A DNA stretch of 64,000 bases. It comes from Bacteroidales bacterium (GTDB lineage Bacteria > Bacteroidota > Bacteroidia > Bacteroidales > UBA932). The position numbers and the translations under genes were made by a program. A model generated the notes under the pieces. That model worked only from the letters and a program-made list of their open reading frames with translations. It was not told the DNA's origin and did not search any database. The stretch is taken from positions 1 through 64,000 of the forward strand of contig JAFYSH010000010.1 of the NCBI GenBank assembly GCA_017546605.1. The letters are read 5' to 3'. This document shows positions 16,393 to 25,920 of the stretch, one piece after another; position 1 is the stretch's first letter; each line of letters starts with the position of its first letter.

Positions 16393-18288
16393 TTAGAACT
16401 TGAAGCGTACAAACAATTCGATAGCTTGATATTCCGCCATACCCAACTTGTCATAAGTCACAGCCGTAGCATGATTCCGTTCTTCAGCTCGTTGCCAGAA
16501 TTCACGAGCATCAGAACCCGGGAACAACGGACGGTCTTTTTGCGATTGGTGACGGAAGATGGCTTCGCGCTTGATGGCAACTTCTTCCGGACTCAACGGA
16601 ACTGCCATCTCAGCTTCTGCAACATCCCATTCTTGCCAAGCTCCGCGGTACATCCACACGCGACAATCTTTCATCCATTCCTCTTTCTTCAATTCTTTCA
16701 CAGCGCGAATAACGGACAAGAAGCAAACACGGTGCGTTCCGTGCGGGTCACTCAAGTCACCAGCTACATAGATTTGGTGAGGTTTCACGCTTTGCAAGAG
16801 TTCTTTCACGATTTGGATATCGGCTTTTCCGAGCGGATTCTTCTTCACACCACCGGTTTCATAGAAAGGCAGGTTCAAGAAATGAACGCGTTCTTCCGGA
16901 ATATTCAAATAACGGCAGGCTGATTTGGCTTCCCCGCGACGAATGGCTGCTTTCACTTCGCGAACATCTTGAGGATCAGCTTCTCCAGGATGTTTGTCGC
17001 CCAAGATTTTTTCCACACGACGGTAAACTTCTTCTGCCTTCGCTACATCACCTCCGTAAATCTTCGCATTTTCACGCATAAAGTCCAGATAGCGGATTAC
17101 ATCATGGTCAAACACTGCAATATTTCCGGAAGTTTGGTAAGCCACATGCAATTCGTGACCATGGGATGACAAGCGAGCAACCGTTCCACCCATTGAAATC
17201 ACGTCATCATCGGGGTGGGGACTGAACACAATCACACGTTTGGGGAAGGGGAATGCTCGTTCCGGACGGGTTGAGTCGTCCGCATTGGGTTTTCCACCCG
17301 GCCATCCAGTAATTGTATGTTGCAATTCATTGAAAATCTTGATATTCAATACGCTTGCGGGGCCGTGTTTGGTCAACAGATCAGACATCCCATTATCGTT
17401 GTAGTCGCGGTCGGTCAATTTCAAAATCGGCTTGTCCAATTTACGGCAGAGCCAGAAAGCGGCTTTGCGAATCATGTAATCGGTCCACTCACAAGTGCCG
17501 GTCAACCAAGGCGTCTTCACGCGAGTCAATTCGGCAGAAGCAGCTTCGTCAATCAGTACTTCGATGTTGTTGTGATGCTGTAGATACGTGATCGGAATGT
17601 GTTCGCTAACAGGACCTTCAATCAGTTTAGCAATAGTCGATGCTTTACCTTCACCCCAAGCCATGAAGAAAATTTTCTTAGCAGAGAGAATGGTCTCAAT
17701 ACCCATTGTCAAAGCATGATAAGGCACATATTCCACTCCGAAGAAATCGCTGGCAGCTCCCACACGGGTCGTGTGGTTCATGGTAATGACGCGAGTACGG
17801 GAGTTGTAGTAGGAACCCGGCTCATTGAAGCCCATGTTTGAGAGCAACAGAATGTCCAATCCGCCATCTTTTCGGATTTGACGTTCGTATTCTTCGCAAT
17901 ATTGGTGGATATTTTCACGTTTGGTACTATCCAAGCAGCGGATATTTTCCGGTTGGAAGTCCACGAAATCAAACAAGTATTCTTTCAAAAAGCGATAGTG
18001 GCTTTGCAATTCATTGCGGTCCAAGGGATAGTATTCATCTACAGAATAGACAATTACATCTTTGAATGATACAAGACCAGCCTTGTATGCGTTTACCAGC
18101 TCTTCATAAACTTGGATAAAAGCAGAAGAGGCAGTAAGTCCCAACACACATTTGCCACCGGAATGGACCTTGTCACGAATGGTTAATACAATTTTGTCGG
18201 ACACCAAACGGGCAGCGTCCTCTGCATCTTTGAAAATGCTCACCGGCAATTTTTCATAACGCCGGGTAAAATCTGCAGTAAAGTCCAT
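16393..18288 (-). CDS. nagB: Glucosamine-6-phosphate deaminase-like protein fused to a PIG-L deacetylase domain
   Basis: The N-terminal half (about 1-270) is a NagB/sugar isomerase fold with VYSVDEYYPLD and NMGFNEPGS; NagB converts glucosamine-6-phosphate to fructose-6-phosphate and ammonia. The C-terminal half (about 350-631) is a PIG-L/LmbE zinc deacetylase, with metal motif SPHPDDD and a later DPHGTH. The two-domain form of about 640 residues is typical of Bacteroidota and could join deacetylation to deamination, which is inference. I start at ATG 18288 (631 residues) because the promoter 36 nt upstream would leave almost no leader for the TTG at 18315. It is followed by a strong terminator, so it is monocistronic. 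Confidence 0.93.
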   Translation of the reverse strand: MDFTADFTRRYEKLPVSIFKDAEDAARLVSDKIVLTIRDKVHSGGKCVLGLTASSAFIQVYEELVNAYKAGLVSFKDVIVYSVDEYYPLDRNELQSHYRFLKEYLFDFVDFQPENIRCLDSTKRENIHQYCEEYERQIRKDGGLDILLLSNMGFNEPGSYYNSRTRVITMNHTTRVGAASDFFGVEYVPYHALTMGIETILSAKKIFFMAWGEGKASTIAKLIEGPVSEHIPITYLQHHNNIEVLIDEAASAELTRVKTPWLTGTCEWTDYMIRKAAFWLCRKLDKPILKLTDRDYNDNGMSDLLTKHGPASVLNIKIFNELQHTITGWPGGKPNADDSTRPERAFPFPKRVIVFSPHPDDDVISMGGTVARLSSHGHELHVAYQTSGNIAVFDHDVIRYLDFMRENAKIYGGDVAKAEEVYRRVEKILGDKHPGEADPQDVREVKAAIRRGEAKSACRYLNIPEERVHFLNLPFYETGGVKKNPLGKADIQIVKELLQSVKPHQIYVAGDLSDPHGTHRVCFLSVIRAVKELKKEEWMKDCRVWMYRGAWQEWDVAEAEMAVPLSPEEVAIKREAIFRHQSQKDRPLFPGSDAREFWQRAEERNHATAVTYDKLGMAEYQAIELFVRFKF

Positions 18289-18323
18289 ATAGTACGTATT
18301 TTTAATAGGTTTCAAATAATGGG

Positions 18324-18353
18324 CAAAATTACGAATTTCACACGAAAATCAAA
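18324..18353 (-). promoter_or_regulatory. Promoter of the NagB-PIG-L gene
   Basis: A perfect match to the Bacteroidota consensus: TTTG (18350-18353), 18 nt, TAATTTTG (18324-18331). Transcription should start near 18317. This supports ATG 18288 rather than TTG 18315 as start codon. Confidence 0.8.
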
Positions 18354-18443
18354 GCATAAACCGTGAATACTCCGATTGCTAATATCGATATTGGCTCATA
18401 AAATTTCCAATTTATTTGAACAGCACCTAAAATGTGATGCACC

Positions 18444-19001
18444 TTAAGAAGAATGCATAAAGTTCACAGTACCGCAATCAAAAAAACGGAGTCCCCATCT
18501 TTCTTCTTCATCAAGCTGGAGCAAAGACATCATACCTTCGTTTTCGTCCTCATACCCTTCGGTCATGGCTGGCATACCTAGAAGCTTGAAGCCGAAATCT
18601 TCATCTGTTGTTGCTTCAAAACTTATCTTTTCAGCCGTGAGCACTGCAGGCTTAGCATCTTCCCAACAATACTCATGTGTGCACAGTTCTGAGCAATCTT
18701 CACAGTACAGAACCTTGAAAGCGGTGGAATCCCACTCCCCCGATCCACCACAAGGCGCATCTGAGTCTCCAAGGAAATAATCCAATTCTGCGAAGAACCA
18801 GATCATCCCTTTGTGAGGCAACCAGCACTCTGTATCCAGTCCGGCTATTTCCTCCAGACGAATCTGACAGACAAACGTAAGAAGGTCTCCATCATTGTTG
18901 CAAGGCCACTCAAACGCCTCAGGCATATCAGGAAACCCCCACCAATGACTCTTGCCGGCGAGGTCTTCAGTTGTCGGGATGAAATTTATTTTTATGGCCA
19001 T
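18444..19001 (-). CDS. DUF1963 (YwqG-like) protein
   Basis: The 185-residue protein matches the YwqG/DUF1963 pattern: GKSHWWGFPDMPEAFEWP near the N-terminus, TFVCQIRLEEI, LPHKGMIWFFAELDYFLG and a C-terminal LLQLDEEERWGLRFFDCG. The function of the family is unknown, although members often occur in immunity-like gene clusters of polymorphic toxin loci. It is rich in Cys (CEDCSELCTHEYC), which is unusual and could bind a metal. It is the last gene of the five-gene run beginning with rarA, 5 nt after the preceding gene, and no toxin gene is visible beside it. Confidence 0.8.
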   Translation of the reverse strand: MAIKINFIPTTEDLAGKSHWWGFPDMPEAFEWPCNNDGDLLTFVCQIRLEEIAGLDTECWLPHKGMIWFFAELDYFLGDSDAPCGGSGEWDSTAFKVLYCEDCSELCTHEYCWEDAKPAVLTAEKISFEATTDEDFGFKLLGMPAMTEGYEDENEGMMSLLQLDEEERWGLRFFDCGTVNFMHSS

Positions 19002-19006
19002 ATATA

Positions 19007-19942
19007 TCAGTCAAAAATTACACCAGGATTCATTGTAGAAGGGCTCCGCCATTCAATGCCCCTACGAGCAAGGGCCGTTCTCTTGGCGCTCCAATAACTG
19101 AAGCAGAAGCCCATACAGCGAGGTTCGTCCTTCAACTGCTCGTCCAACTCCTTTTCCACCTCGTAAATAACTTCCTCCCATTCCAAAGTCGCCTGCACTG
19201 GATCCACCTTGAGCATTCCGCCAAGTCCATTCCAACGTTGAATGGCATACTCCCATTCCGGATCACTGACAATCATGGCCAAGTCATAGATCCATCTGTC
19301 CACCTGCCGGAAGTAGTATTTGTCCATATTTTCTCTGAGGTAACCGTCATAATCCTCCGGAGACTCAAAATCCCGGTATAACCTATATAGCTCGCACAAA
19401 GAGTGAAACAATCTCGGAGTCTCCCTTTTGTCTATGTAGCCGTTTTCTATACAGCACGCTATGTAGTGCGCCTTGTATGCAGGATTGATATTCTCTGACC
19501 TGAACGGCGCTATGTCTTTGAATTCGTGAATAAGTTCGCGCATAAGAGGAATATTTTTCCATAGCATCCCCTCGTCGTTATTTTCATTCATCCTGCTGAC
19601 CAGATCTCCTACATGATCTACCGTCCATTCACATACATCTTCCTTGTCTTTACTGAAAAAGAACACATTTCTAGCTTGCTTGGGAATCCTTTCGTTTGAA
19701 GTATCAAACTCAGGTGTACCGAGCACTTGCCAATGACGGTTGATCTTGAACGTACGGTCCCTATAACTGAATACCATCTCCCCCTCATCGATTGACATAA
19801 TAGTCAATTCTCTTCCATACACAGAAAAGGTATATCCTGGCACCAATACATCCACACTAACACACTCCCAGAACTTAATTCTGTTACCTACTCCTGAATC
19901 ACAGGAGGTCTCTATCTTTAGTATATTGAACTGCTGATTCAT
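19007..19942 (-). CDS. Unknown protein in the rarA cluster
   Basis: I do not recognise this protein. I start at ATG 19942 (311 residues) because the longer frame from 20020 would overlap the MORN gene by 55 nt. The N-terminal 90 residues look like a small beta-rich domain (VDVLVPGYTFSVYGREL, then MVFSYRDRTFKI), roughly like the protein encoded at 20344-20715. The rest is helical and acidic with many Tyr/Trp. It lies between the MORN gene (23 nt) and the DUF1963 gene (5 nt), so it belongs to the same operon. A role as immunity or accessory protein is only a guess. Confidence 0.7.
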   Translation of the reverse strand: MNQQFNILKIETSCDSGVGNRIKFWECVSVDVLVPGYTFSVYGRELTIMSIDEGEMVFSYRDRTFKINRHWQVLGTPEFDTSNERIPKQARNVFFFSKDKEDVCEWTVDHVGDLVSRMNENNDEGMLWKNIPLMRELIHEFKDIAPFRSENINPAYKAHYIACCIENGYIDKRETPRLFHSLCELYRLYRDFESPEDYDGYLRENMDKYYFRQVDRWIYDLAMIVSDPEWEYAIQRWNGLGGMLKVDPVQATLEWEEVIYEVEKELDEQLKDEPRCMGFCFSYWSAKRTALARRGIEWRSPSTMNPGVIFD

Positions 19943-19965
19943 TTTTACAAAAGCGCAACAGGATC

Positions 19966-20322
19966 TCATTTCTGGACTGCATCGTTGTTCTCCCATAATC
20001 CCTTGAACATCACATTCCATGTGGTTATGACTTCCTTGCGTGGACCTGATTTGGTATTAGGATGGATCAGCCTGCCGGCGCTGTCATAATCACCCATTTG
20101 AGCCCACTCCCAAGGCTCGTATTCACGGATGAGCCGTATGCTTTCATACCACACTCCATAACCGGAGCGCACTCCATGCACAAAGTTCCCCTCGTACTTG
20201 TACTGCTTTTCTCCTTTGGTGAAATATACCATGGTGCCATATCCGTGAGGGCGTCCTTTTTCATCCTTTGGGCCGTCGTATCTGCTTCCAACTATCTTTG
20301 TAAGGGTTGATAGGAATTTCAT
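19966..20322 (-). CDS. Small MORN-repeat protein
   Basis: The 118-residue product has two MORN-like repeats, YDGPKDEKGRPHGYGTMVYF and YEGNFVHGVRSGYGVWYE, and a degenerate third (FKGLWENND). MORN repeats form elongated beta sheets used for protein or membrane contact. I start at ATG 20322; a TTG at 20331 adds three residues. No signal peptide or membrane segment is evident. It sits 21 nt after the upstream unknown gene and 23 nt before the next, within the rarA-led cluster. Its role is unknown. Confidence 0.75.
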   Translation of the reverse strand: MKFLSTLTKIVGSRYDGPKDEKGRPHGYGTMVYFTKGEKQYKYEGNFVHGVRSGYGVWYESIRLIREYEPWEWAQMGDYDSAGRLIHPNTKSGPRKEVITTWNVMFKGLWENNDAVQK

Positions 20323-20343
20323 GAGCGTCAAATCAGTTTAATA

Positions 20344-20715
20344 CTACCTTTTCACAAGTTTAAGTTCGAACGAATATCCATATCTGCCATGCCAGAAATT
20401 TTCTTTGTGCATTGGCTCTGCAAACGAAATCTTGAATTTGGAACTGTACGATGAGTATTGGAATGATGTTTCAAGTACCACACCGTCTTTGTGTACCTCT
20501 AGAACCTTGAAGTTGAAATCTGGGAAAATCAGCTTTTCAATTTTACACTGTTTCCACACTTCTTTTTTAGGGGAGAATAGAGTTATCCCTTCTTTAAGGT
20601 TTACCCCCTTAAGGTCACATTCAAAGCGGCTTTCATGGTCTATATCTTCCCCTGTCACCTCATTCTCCGATGAAGCACAGGTCATGAGCACAAACTTGTA
20701 ATTGTCAAAACTCAT
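20344..20715 (-). CDS. Small unknown protein in the rarA cluster
   Basis: I do not recognise this 123-residue protein. It has alternating charged and hydrophobic residues (KIEKLIFPDFNFKVLEVHKD) that suggest a beta-rich fold, and no signal peptide. A distant resemblance to the N-terminus of the protein at 19007-19942 may reflect a shared domain. It begins 12 nt after the rarA stop codon and so is probably cotranscribed with rarA. Confidence 0.68.
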   Translation of the reverse strand: MSFDNYKFVLMTCASSENEVTGEDIDHESRFECDLKGVNLKEGITLFSPKKEVWKQCKIEKLIFPDFNFKVLEVHKDGVVLETSFQYSSYSSKFKISFAEPMHKENFWHGRYGYSFELKLVKR

Positions 20716-20727
20716 AATGATATCCTT

Positions 20728-22020
20728 TTAATAATTGTATTTTTTCCACATTGCCTCAAGTCTTTTCCTCATCTCGGTCTCTTTAGGGTTCTGGCCGGGA
20801 TCGTAGAATTTTCTTCCCGATAAACTGTCGGGAAGAAACTCCTGGTCAACAAAGTTACCTGCGTAGGAGTGGGCATATTTGTAGTCCTTGGCATAGCCTA
20901 GATCTGCCATCAGTTTGGTTGGGGCATTGCGCAGGTGGAGGGGAACGGGTAGGGGACCCTCTTTCCTCACGGTATCAAGTGCTTCATTTATTGCCATATA
21001 GGCGCTGTTACTCTTTGGAGATGTGGCCAGATAGATGGTGCATTCTGCAAGAGGGATGCGTCCTTCAGGCATTCCTATTTGGTGTACGCTCTGCAGGCAG
21101 GCCTGGGCTAGAAGCATTGCGTTTGGATTGGCCAGGCCAATGTCTTCTGATGCGCTGATAACCAATCTTCTGGCAATAAAAATTGGGTCTTCGCCACCGG
21201 CAATCATCCTTGCAAGCCAATATATTGCACCGTTAGGGTCTGATCCGCGGATACTTTTTATAAATGCAGATATGATATCGTAGTGCTGTTCGCCGTTCTT
21301 GTCGTAAAGGGCGATGTTTTCCTGTAAGCGTTCCTGAACAATCTGATTGTCAATGGTAATCTCTGCAAAAGGAGGGAAGCTTGATGTGATTATCTCCAGG
21401 ATATTCAACAGTTTGCGTGCGTCTCCGCCGCTGTATCGAAAAAGCAGTTCTTTCTCTTTTACCGTGATTTTCTGTTTCTTGAGGTATTCGTCTTCTGTAA
21501 GGGCGCGCTGCAAAAGGGTATCGAGGTTCTCAACGCTCATTTCCTGAAGCACATAAACCTGACATCTTGAAAGCAACGGGCTGATTACCTCAAACGAAGG
21601 GTTTTCAGTAGTTGCGCCAATAAGTGTGAAAGTGCCGTCCTCAACAGCGCCAAGGAGAGCGTCCTGCTGGCTTTTGCTGAAGCGGTGGATCTCGTCAATG
21701 AACAGGATTGGTGCAACGGGGGTGAATAGAGAGTTGCCTTTGGCTTTCTCTATAACATCGCGGATATCTTTTACACCTGAGCTGATTGCAGAGAGTGTGT
21801 AGAATGGACGGTCCAGTTTGGACGCAATTATTCTTGCAAGAGTTGTCTTGCCCACACCCGGAGGGCCCCATAGGATGAAAGAGGAAATATTTCCGGCCTC
21901 AATCATCTTGCGGAGTATTGCTGTAGGGCCAATGAGGTGTTCCTGGCCAACGTACTCATCAAGTGATTTTGGTCTCAATCTTTCTGGAAGGGGCTTTCTC
22001 TGCATATTACTATTTAACAT
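20728..22020 (-). CDS. rarA: Replication-associated recombination protein RarA (MgsA) AAA ATPase
   Basis: RarA is a clamp-loader-like AAA ATPase that acts at stalled replication forks. The 430 residues contain RPKSLDEYVGQEHLIGP, Walker A GPPGVGKT, Walker B ILFIDEIHRF, sensor 1 IGATTENPSF, and a C-terminal tetramerisation region (GSDPNGAIYWLARMI, then LRNAPTKLMADLGY). The length is normal. It uses AGA/AGG arginine codons more than neighbouring genes such as the barrel gene at 22053. It is 32 nt from that gene's stop codon and leads four small genes downstream. Confidence 0.97.
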   Translation of the reverse strand: MLNSNMQRKPLPERLRPKSLDEYVGQEHLIGPTAILRKMIEAGNISSFILWGPPGVGKTTLARIIASKLDRPFYTLSAISSGVKDIRDVIEKAKGNSLFTPVAPILFIDEIHRFSKSQQDALLGAVEDGTFTLIGATTENPSFEVISPLLSRCQVYVLQEMSVENLDTLLQRALTEDEYLKKQKITVKEKELLFRYSGGDARKLLNILEIITSSFPPFAEITIDNQIVQERLQENIALYDKNGEQHYDIISAFIKSIRGSDPNGAIYWLARMIAGGEDPIFIARRLVISASEDIGLANPNAMLLAQACLQSVHQIGMPEGRIPLAECTIYLATSPKSNSAYMAINEALDTVRKEGPLPVPLHLRNAPTKLMADLGYAKDYKYAHSYAGNFVDQEFLPDSLSGRKFYDPGQNPKETEMRKRLEAMWKKYNY

Positions 22021-22052
22021 AATATAAATTGTGTCAATTTTAAGAGTCTACA

Positions 22053-24377
22053 TTAGAAAGGATATCCTACCGAAAATTGTAAGGCATACCCATCTCCACG
22101 TAACCACTGTTGTGGAGTACGCCACTGTTGTTCTACCGGTTCATATAACTTGATCCCTAAATCAAATCGTACCACCACAAAATCCAAATCCAGACGCAAA
22201 CCCAAACCTGTATTCAAAGCAATGGTTTTGAAAAAGTCCTTGCCTCCAAACTGACCCAGTTCCGTAGAAGCTGAAACTTCAGTATCCGAATCGTCCCGAC
22301 GCAAGGTCCAAACGTTACCGGCATCAAAGAACACGGCACCGTTCAAATACCAAAACAGCGGAAAACGGTATTCCAAGTTGGCTTCCATTTTGATATCCCC
22401 GGTCTGGTTGGGAATCAAGAATGTCTTGTCTTGCGGCGATGATCCCGGCCCCAGTGTCCGTGCTTGCCAGCCCCGCATGCTGTTTGCTCCCCCGGACCAG
22501 AATAGCTTTTCAAACGGCACGGAAGATGAGTTTCCATAAGCATAGCCAATACCTTGCACCAGCCGCATAGCCAAGGCTTGCTTGTTGTTCTTGCCGAATT
22601 TCCAGGTATAACCGGTGGTCCATTCCAAGCGCACATATTGTGAATATGGAGAACCCCAAATGGTATAAACCCCATCCTCATTCTGCTCCATCACAGGATT
22701 GAACAGGCTCAAGATATTACCGGCAATATCAAATTGCAAACGCGTATAGAAGCGACTTCCTTGCGGATTCATCGCCGGATCATTGGTGTAATAATAACTG
22801 AAACCCGATCCCAAAATAAAGTGGTCTTTGTAGGATTCTTGCAAGAACGGATCCTGAAGATTTTCATAGAACGATTCTTTCATGTTGAAAATCTTCACAA
22901 TATCAGCTTGAATCGGTGTTACAGCATAATACATGGTCCGTGAAGGGTTGTTCCAACTATAGCCCAAGGTCCCACTGATCAAGTTGCGTTTGTATTCCGG
23001 CCGGTCCTGGTAATTATACCCCAAACTCATATCCGTTCTGGGCTGGATTTTCGTAAAAAACCGGTCTGGCACAAACAAGAAAGTTGGCAGACTCAAACTG
23101 GCTGTTCCCCCCAATTCGGTGGAGTGAGTCGGATCCTTGATCTTGTATTGGAAGTTTCCCATCAAACTCAAATTGAACCATTCTCCCCCGTGGAAAAGAT
23201 TCCGGTGATAATATGTTAAAGTTCCAGAATTTCCCAACAATCCCGTTGAGTTGGTCGAAGCCTCAAAATTCAGTTTGTACCCCGATACCTTGGACGGAAC
23301 CAGTCGGATCGTACAATCCACCTGATTGGAGTCCCGTTCTTCCAGAATCAAGTTGACACTGTTGTACATCTGCATGTTGGAAAACCGTTGGTAAGTATTA
23401 TTCACCATCGACTCGTTGTACAGTGAATCAGGCTCCATGCGGTTCATCCGTTGCAATACGCTAGGACGAATGTCCAACGTCTTATCGTATAGAATGGAGA
23501 AATTGTCCCAACGCAAAGTATCCAACCGAGGTTCTATACCTGTGGACAAAGAAGCTTGGTAGCGAATCAAGTCGCTCACCGGATAAATGTACACATCCCC
23601 TATCCGAAACTGCCGGTGCTCACGAGCCATATCCGGGGACTCGTTCCGGGTATAATTCAAAATCTTGAAATACAGCACGGCCGAATCTTTTACCGCAACC
23701 GTATCGGCCTCAAAAAAGAAGTAGTTCTTGCTGAATCCATAATAGCCATGGTTCCGGATCAAATTGGCAGCCCGTTCCGATTCCGCTTCGAGCACTTTTT
23801 CCGAGAGCCGTGTGCCCCGTTGCACCAGACTGTTTGCCGTATCCCGCAAGTACAAGGCACGGATGGTTGAATCGGGTATTTCGTAGCGGATCTCACTAAT
23901 GGGATAGGTTTTTCCCAGTGTGATTTCATAAAATACTTTGGCCTTCTTGTCTTCAGCCGCTATCGAGTCCAATACCTGCGAATGGTAGTATCCCAAGTAA
24001 TTCAGGTGTATCTCAATGTTGGATTTGGACTGCTCTACCAGATTTACATCCATCAAAACCGGCTCCTGTCCGAATTTCTTGATGGTACGGTTCCACCAAT
24101 CGTCTTTGCCATTGCTCCAATTATATACGCTCAGACGCGGACTCCAGTGCCCCAACAAATAAGAATTCGGTTTCTGACGAATGTAAGAAGTAATGTCTGA
24201 AGCAGAGTATTCAGGATAGTCCGCCAGGTTGGTCACTTGCACATAATTGTCCAACAAACGATAAGATCCCTCCGGAATGGTACGGGTTGTACTGCAGGAA
24301 CCTAAAAGGCACCCCATCAAGAATACCGACAACAAAATGCCGACGACCGTCCCAATACGGAAGAAAACACGCTTCAT
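22053..24377 (-). CDS. BamA/TamA-family outer-membrane lipoprotein (TamL-like)
   Basis: The 774-residue protein begins with a signal peptide and a lipobox-like LLGSC at about Cys28. Repeated POTRA-like segments (about 60-330) are followed by a C-terminal 16-strand-type barrel with the family's RGW motif (NSMRGWQARTLGPG) and a terminal FSVGYPF. Bacteroidota TamL proteins help assemble or export outer-membrane proteins and lipids in place of the proteobacterial TamA; this function is inferred from family. The promoter -7 box TACATTTG lies 18-25 nt before the ATG. The gene is divergent from the arginine decarboxylase gene. Confidence 0.88.
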   Translation of the reverse strand: MKRVFFRIGTVVGILLSVFLMGCLLGSCSTTRTIPEGSYRLLDNYVQVTNLADYPEYSASDITSYIRQKPNSYLLGHWSPRLSVYNWSNGKDDWWNRTIKKFGQEPVLMDVNLVEQSKSNIEIHLNYLGYYHSQVLDSIAAEDKKAKVFYEITLGKTYPISEIRYEIPDSTIRALYLRDTANSLVQRGTRLSEKVLEAESERAANLIRNHGYYGFSKNYFFFEADTVAVKDSAVLYFKILNYTRNESPDMAREHRQFRIGDVYIYPVSDLIRYQASLSTGIEPRLDTLRWDNFSILYDKTLDIRPSVLQRMNRMEPDSLYNESMVNNTYQRFSNMQMYNSVNLILEERDSNQVDCTIRLVPSKVSGYKLNFEASTNSTGLLGNSGTLTYYHRNLFHGGEWFNLSLMGNFQYKIKDPTHSTELGGTASLSLPTFLFVPDRFFTKIQPRTDMSLGYNYQDRPEYKRNLISGTLGYSWNNPSRTMYYAVTPIQADIVKIFNMKESFYENLQDPFLQESYKDHFILGSGFSYYYTNDPAMNPQGSRFYTRLQFDIAGNILSLFNPVMEQNEDGVYTIWGSPYSQYVRLEWTTGYTWKFGKNNKQALAMRLVQGIGYAYGNSSSVPFEKLFWSGGANSMRGWQARTLGPGSSPQDKTFLIPNQTGDIKMEANLEYRFPLFWYLNGAVFFDAGNVWTLRRDDSDTEVSASTELGQFGGKDFFKTIALNTGLGLRLDLDFVVVRFDLGIKLYEPVEQQWRTPQQWLRGDGYALQFSVGYPF

Positions 24378-24394
24378 AAGAAAAAATATAGTGC

Positions 24395-24440
24395 AAATGT
24401 ATAATTTTTCACGCGTATAATAAAAAGTTCCTTACATTTG
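24395..24440. promoter_or_regulatory. Divergent promoter, TamL-like gene and arginine decarboxylase gene
   Basis: The -7 box TACATTTG occurs on both strands: 24395-24402 (minus, toward the barrel gene) and 24433-24440 (plus, toward the decarboxylase gene). No perfect -33 TTTG is visible for either. Confidence 0.6.
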
Positions 24441-24510
24441 TACTATAAAAATAATCCGACTCAGTTGCATTATAAAATTAATTTAAAAGTAACTTACTTA
24501 CATTTTAGCG

Positions 24511-25908
24511 ATGAAGAACAAGTACATTGATTTGATTGATCAATCATTCGAGTTTCCGCAGGATGAATTCCGCGTTGAAAATGGTGAATTGTATTTCCAC
24601 AACATTCCCATGATGGACATCATTGAGCAGTATGGAACTCCGCTGAAAATCTCTTACTTACCCAAAATCTCCTCCCAAATCCAACGTGCCAAACGGATGT
24701 TCAATGTAGCCATGGCCAAGGTGGATTACAAGGGCGAATACCATTATTGCTACTGTACAAAAAGTTCACACTTCTCTTTTGTTCTGGAAGAAGCGCTTAA
24801 AAATGACATCCACATCGAGACCTCATCAGCCTTCGACTTCAACTTGATTGAGTCTCTTTACAACGAAGGTGTCGTCGACAAGGATTTGTTCATTATTTGT
24901 AACGGTTACAAACGAGACATCTACCTGGACAACATCGCCAATTTTATCAATAGCGGCTGGAAAAACACCATTCCCGTATTGGACAATATGTCTGAATTCA
25001 ACGAGTTGGACAAACGTGTGAACGAACCCTGCCGTATCGGTATCCGGATTGCTTCCGAAGAAGAACCCAAATTTGAATTCTACACTTCGCGCCTGGGTAT
25101 CCGCTATTCCGATATCATTCCGTTCTATCGCAACTGCATCAGCAAAAACAAGAAGTTCAAACTGAATATGTTGCACTTCTTCATCAATACCGGTATTCGC
25201 GACAATGCATACTACTGGAACGAGTTGGCAAAATGCGTTTCGGTTTATTGTGACTTGAAAACCATTTGTCCGGAACTGGAATCCCTGAATATTGGTGGTG
25301 GCTTCCCGATCAAAAACTCATTGGCAATGGATTACGAATACGAATACATGGCCGAAGAAATCGTCGCACAAGTCAAGAGCATGTGCGAAGCCCGCGGTGT
25401 TCCGGAACCCAATATTTTTACAGAATTTGGCAGTTACACCGTGGGAGAAAGTGGTGCAACCATCTTCCAAATTCTGGACGTAAAACAACAGAATGACCGC
25501 GAACGCTGGTACATGGTGGACAGTTCGTTCATGACTACCCTGCCCGACACCTGGGGGATCAAACAACGTTTCATCCTGCTACCGATCAACAAGTGGAATT
25601 CCGACTACCAACGTGTCTTCCTGGGTGGTTTGACTTGCGACAGCCAGGACTATTACAATGCTGAAGCACATGCCAATGCCATCTTCTTGCCCAGTGTCAA
25701 AGACCGTTACGATGAACCGTTGTACATTGGATTCTTCCACACAGGTGCTTACCAAGAATCCATCGCAGGCTACGGTGGTATCCAACACTGCCTACAACCG
25801 GCACCGAAGCACATCATCATCGACCGGGATGAAAATGGTGAATACACCACCAAATTGTTCAGCAAAGAACAGACTTACAAATCAATGTTGAAGATTTTGG
25901 GTTACTAA
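24511..25908 (+). CDS. speA: Arginine decarboxylase, PLP fold III
   Basis: The enzyme should convert arginine to agmatine, the first step of polyamine synthesis in many Bacteroidota. It is 465 residues long, shorter than the 630-660 of E. coli SpeA, as in this lineage. PLP-fold III features include YHYCYCTKSSHFSFVL (the PLP Lys69 region), NIGGGFP and EFGSYTVGESG, and the substrate loop GGLTCDSQDYY with its catalytic Cys-Asp. The 5' leader of about 70 nt has no obvious structure. A TrmH-type methyltransferase gene follows after 12 nt. Confidence 0.88.
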   Translation: MKNKYIDLIDQSFEFPQDEFRVENGELYFHNIPMMDIIEQYGTPLKISYLPKISSQIQRAKRMFNVAMAKVDYKGEYHYCYCTKSSHFSFVLEEALKNDIHIETSSAFDFNLIESLYNEGVVDKDLFIICNGYKRDIYLDNIANFINSGWKNTIPVLDNMSEFNELDKRVNEPCRIGIRIASEEEPKFEFYTSRLGIRYSDIIPFYRNCISKNKKFKLNMLHFFINTGIRDNAYYWNELAKCVSVYCDLKTICPELESLNIGGGFPIKNSLAMDYEYEYMAEEIVAQVKSMCEARGVPEPNIFTEFGSYTVGESGATIFQILDVKQQNDRERWYMVDSSFMTTLPDTWGIKQRFILLPINKWNSDYQRVFLGGLTCDSQDYYNAEAHANAIFLPSVKDRYDEPLYIGFFHTGAYQESIAGYGGIQHCLQPAPKHIIIDRDENGEYTTKLFSKEQTYKSMLKILGY

Positions 25909-25920
25909 TCCCAAGGGGAT

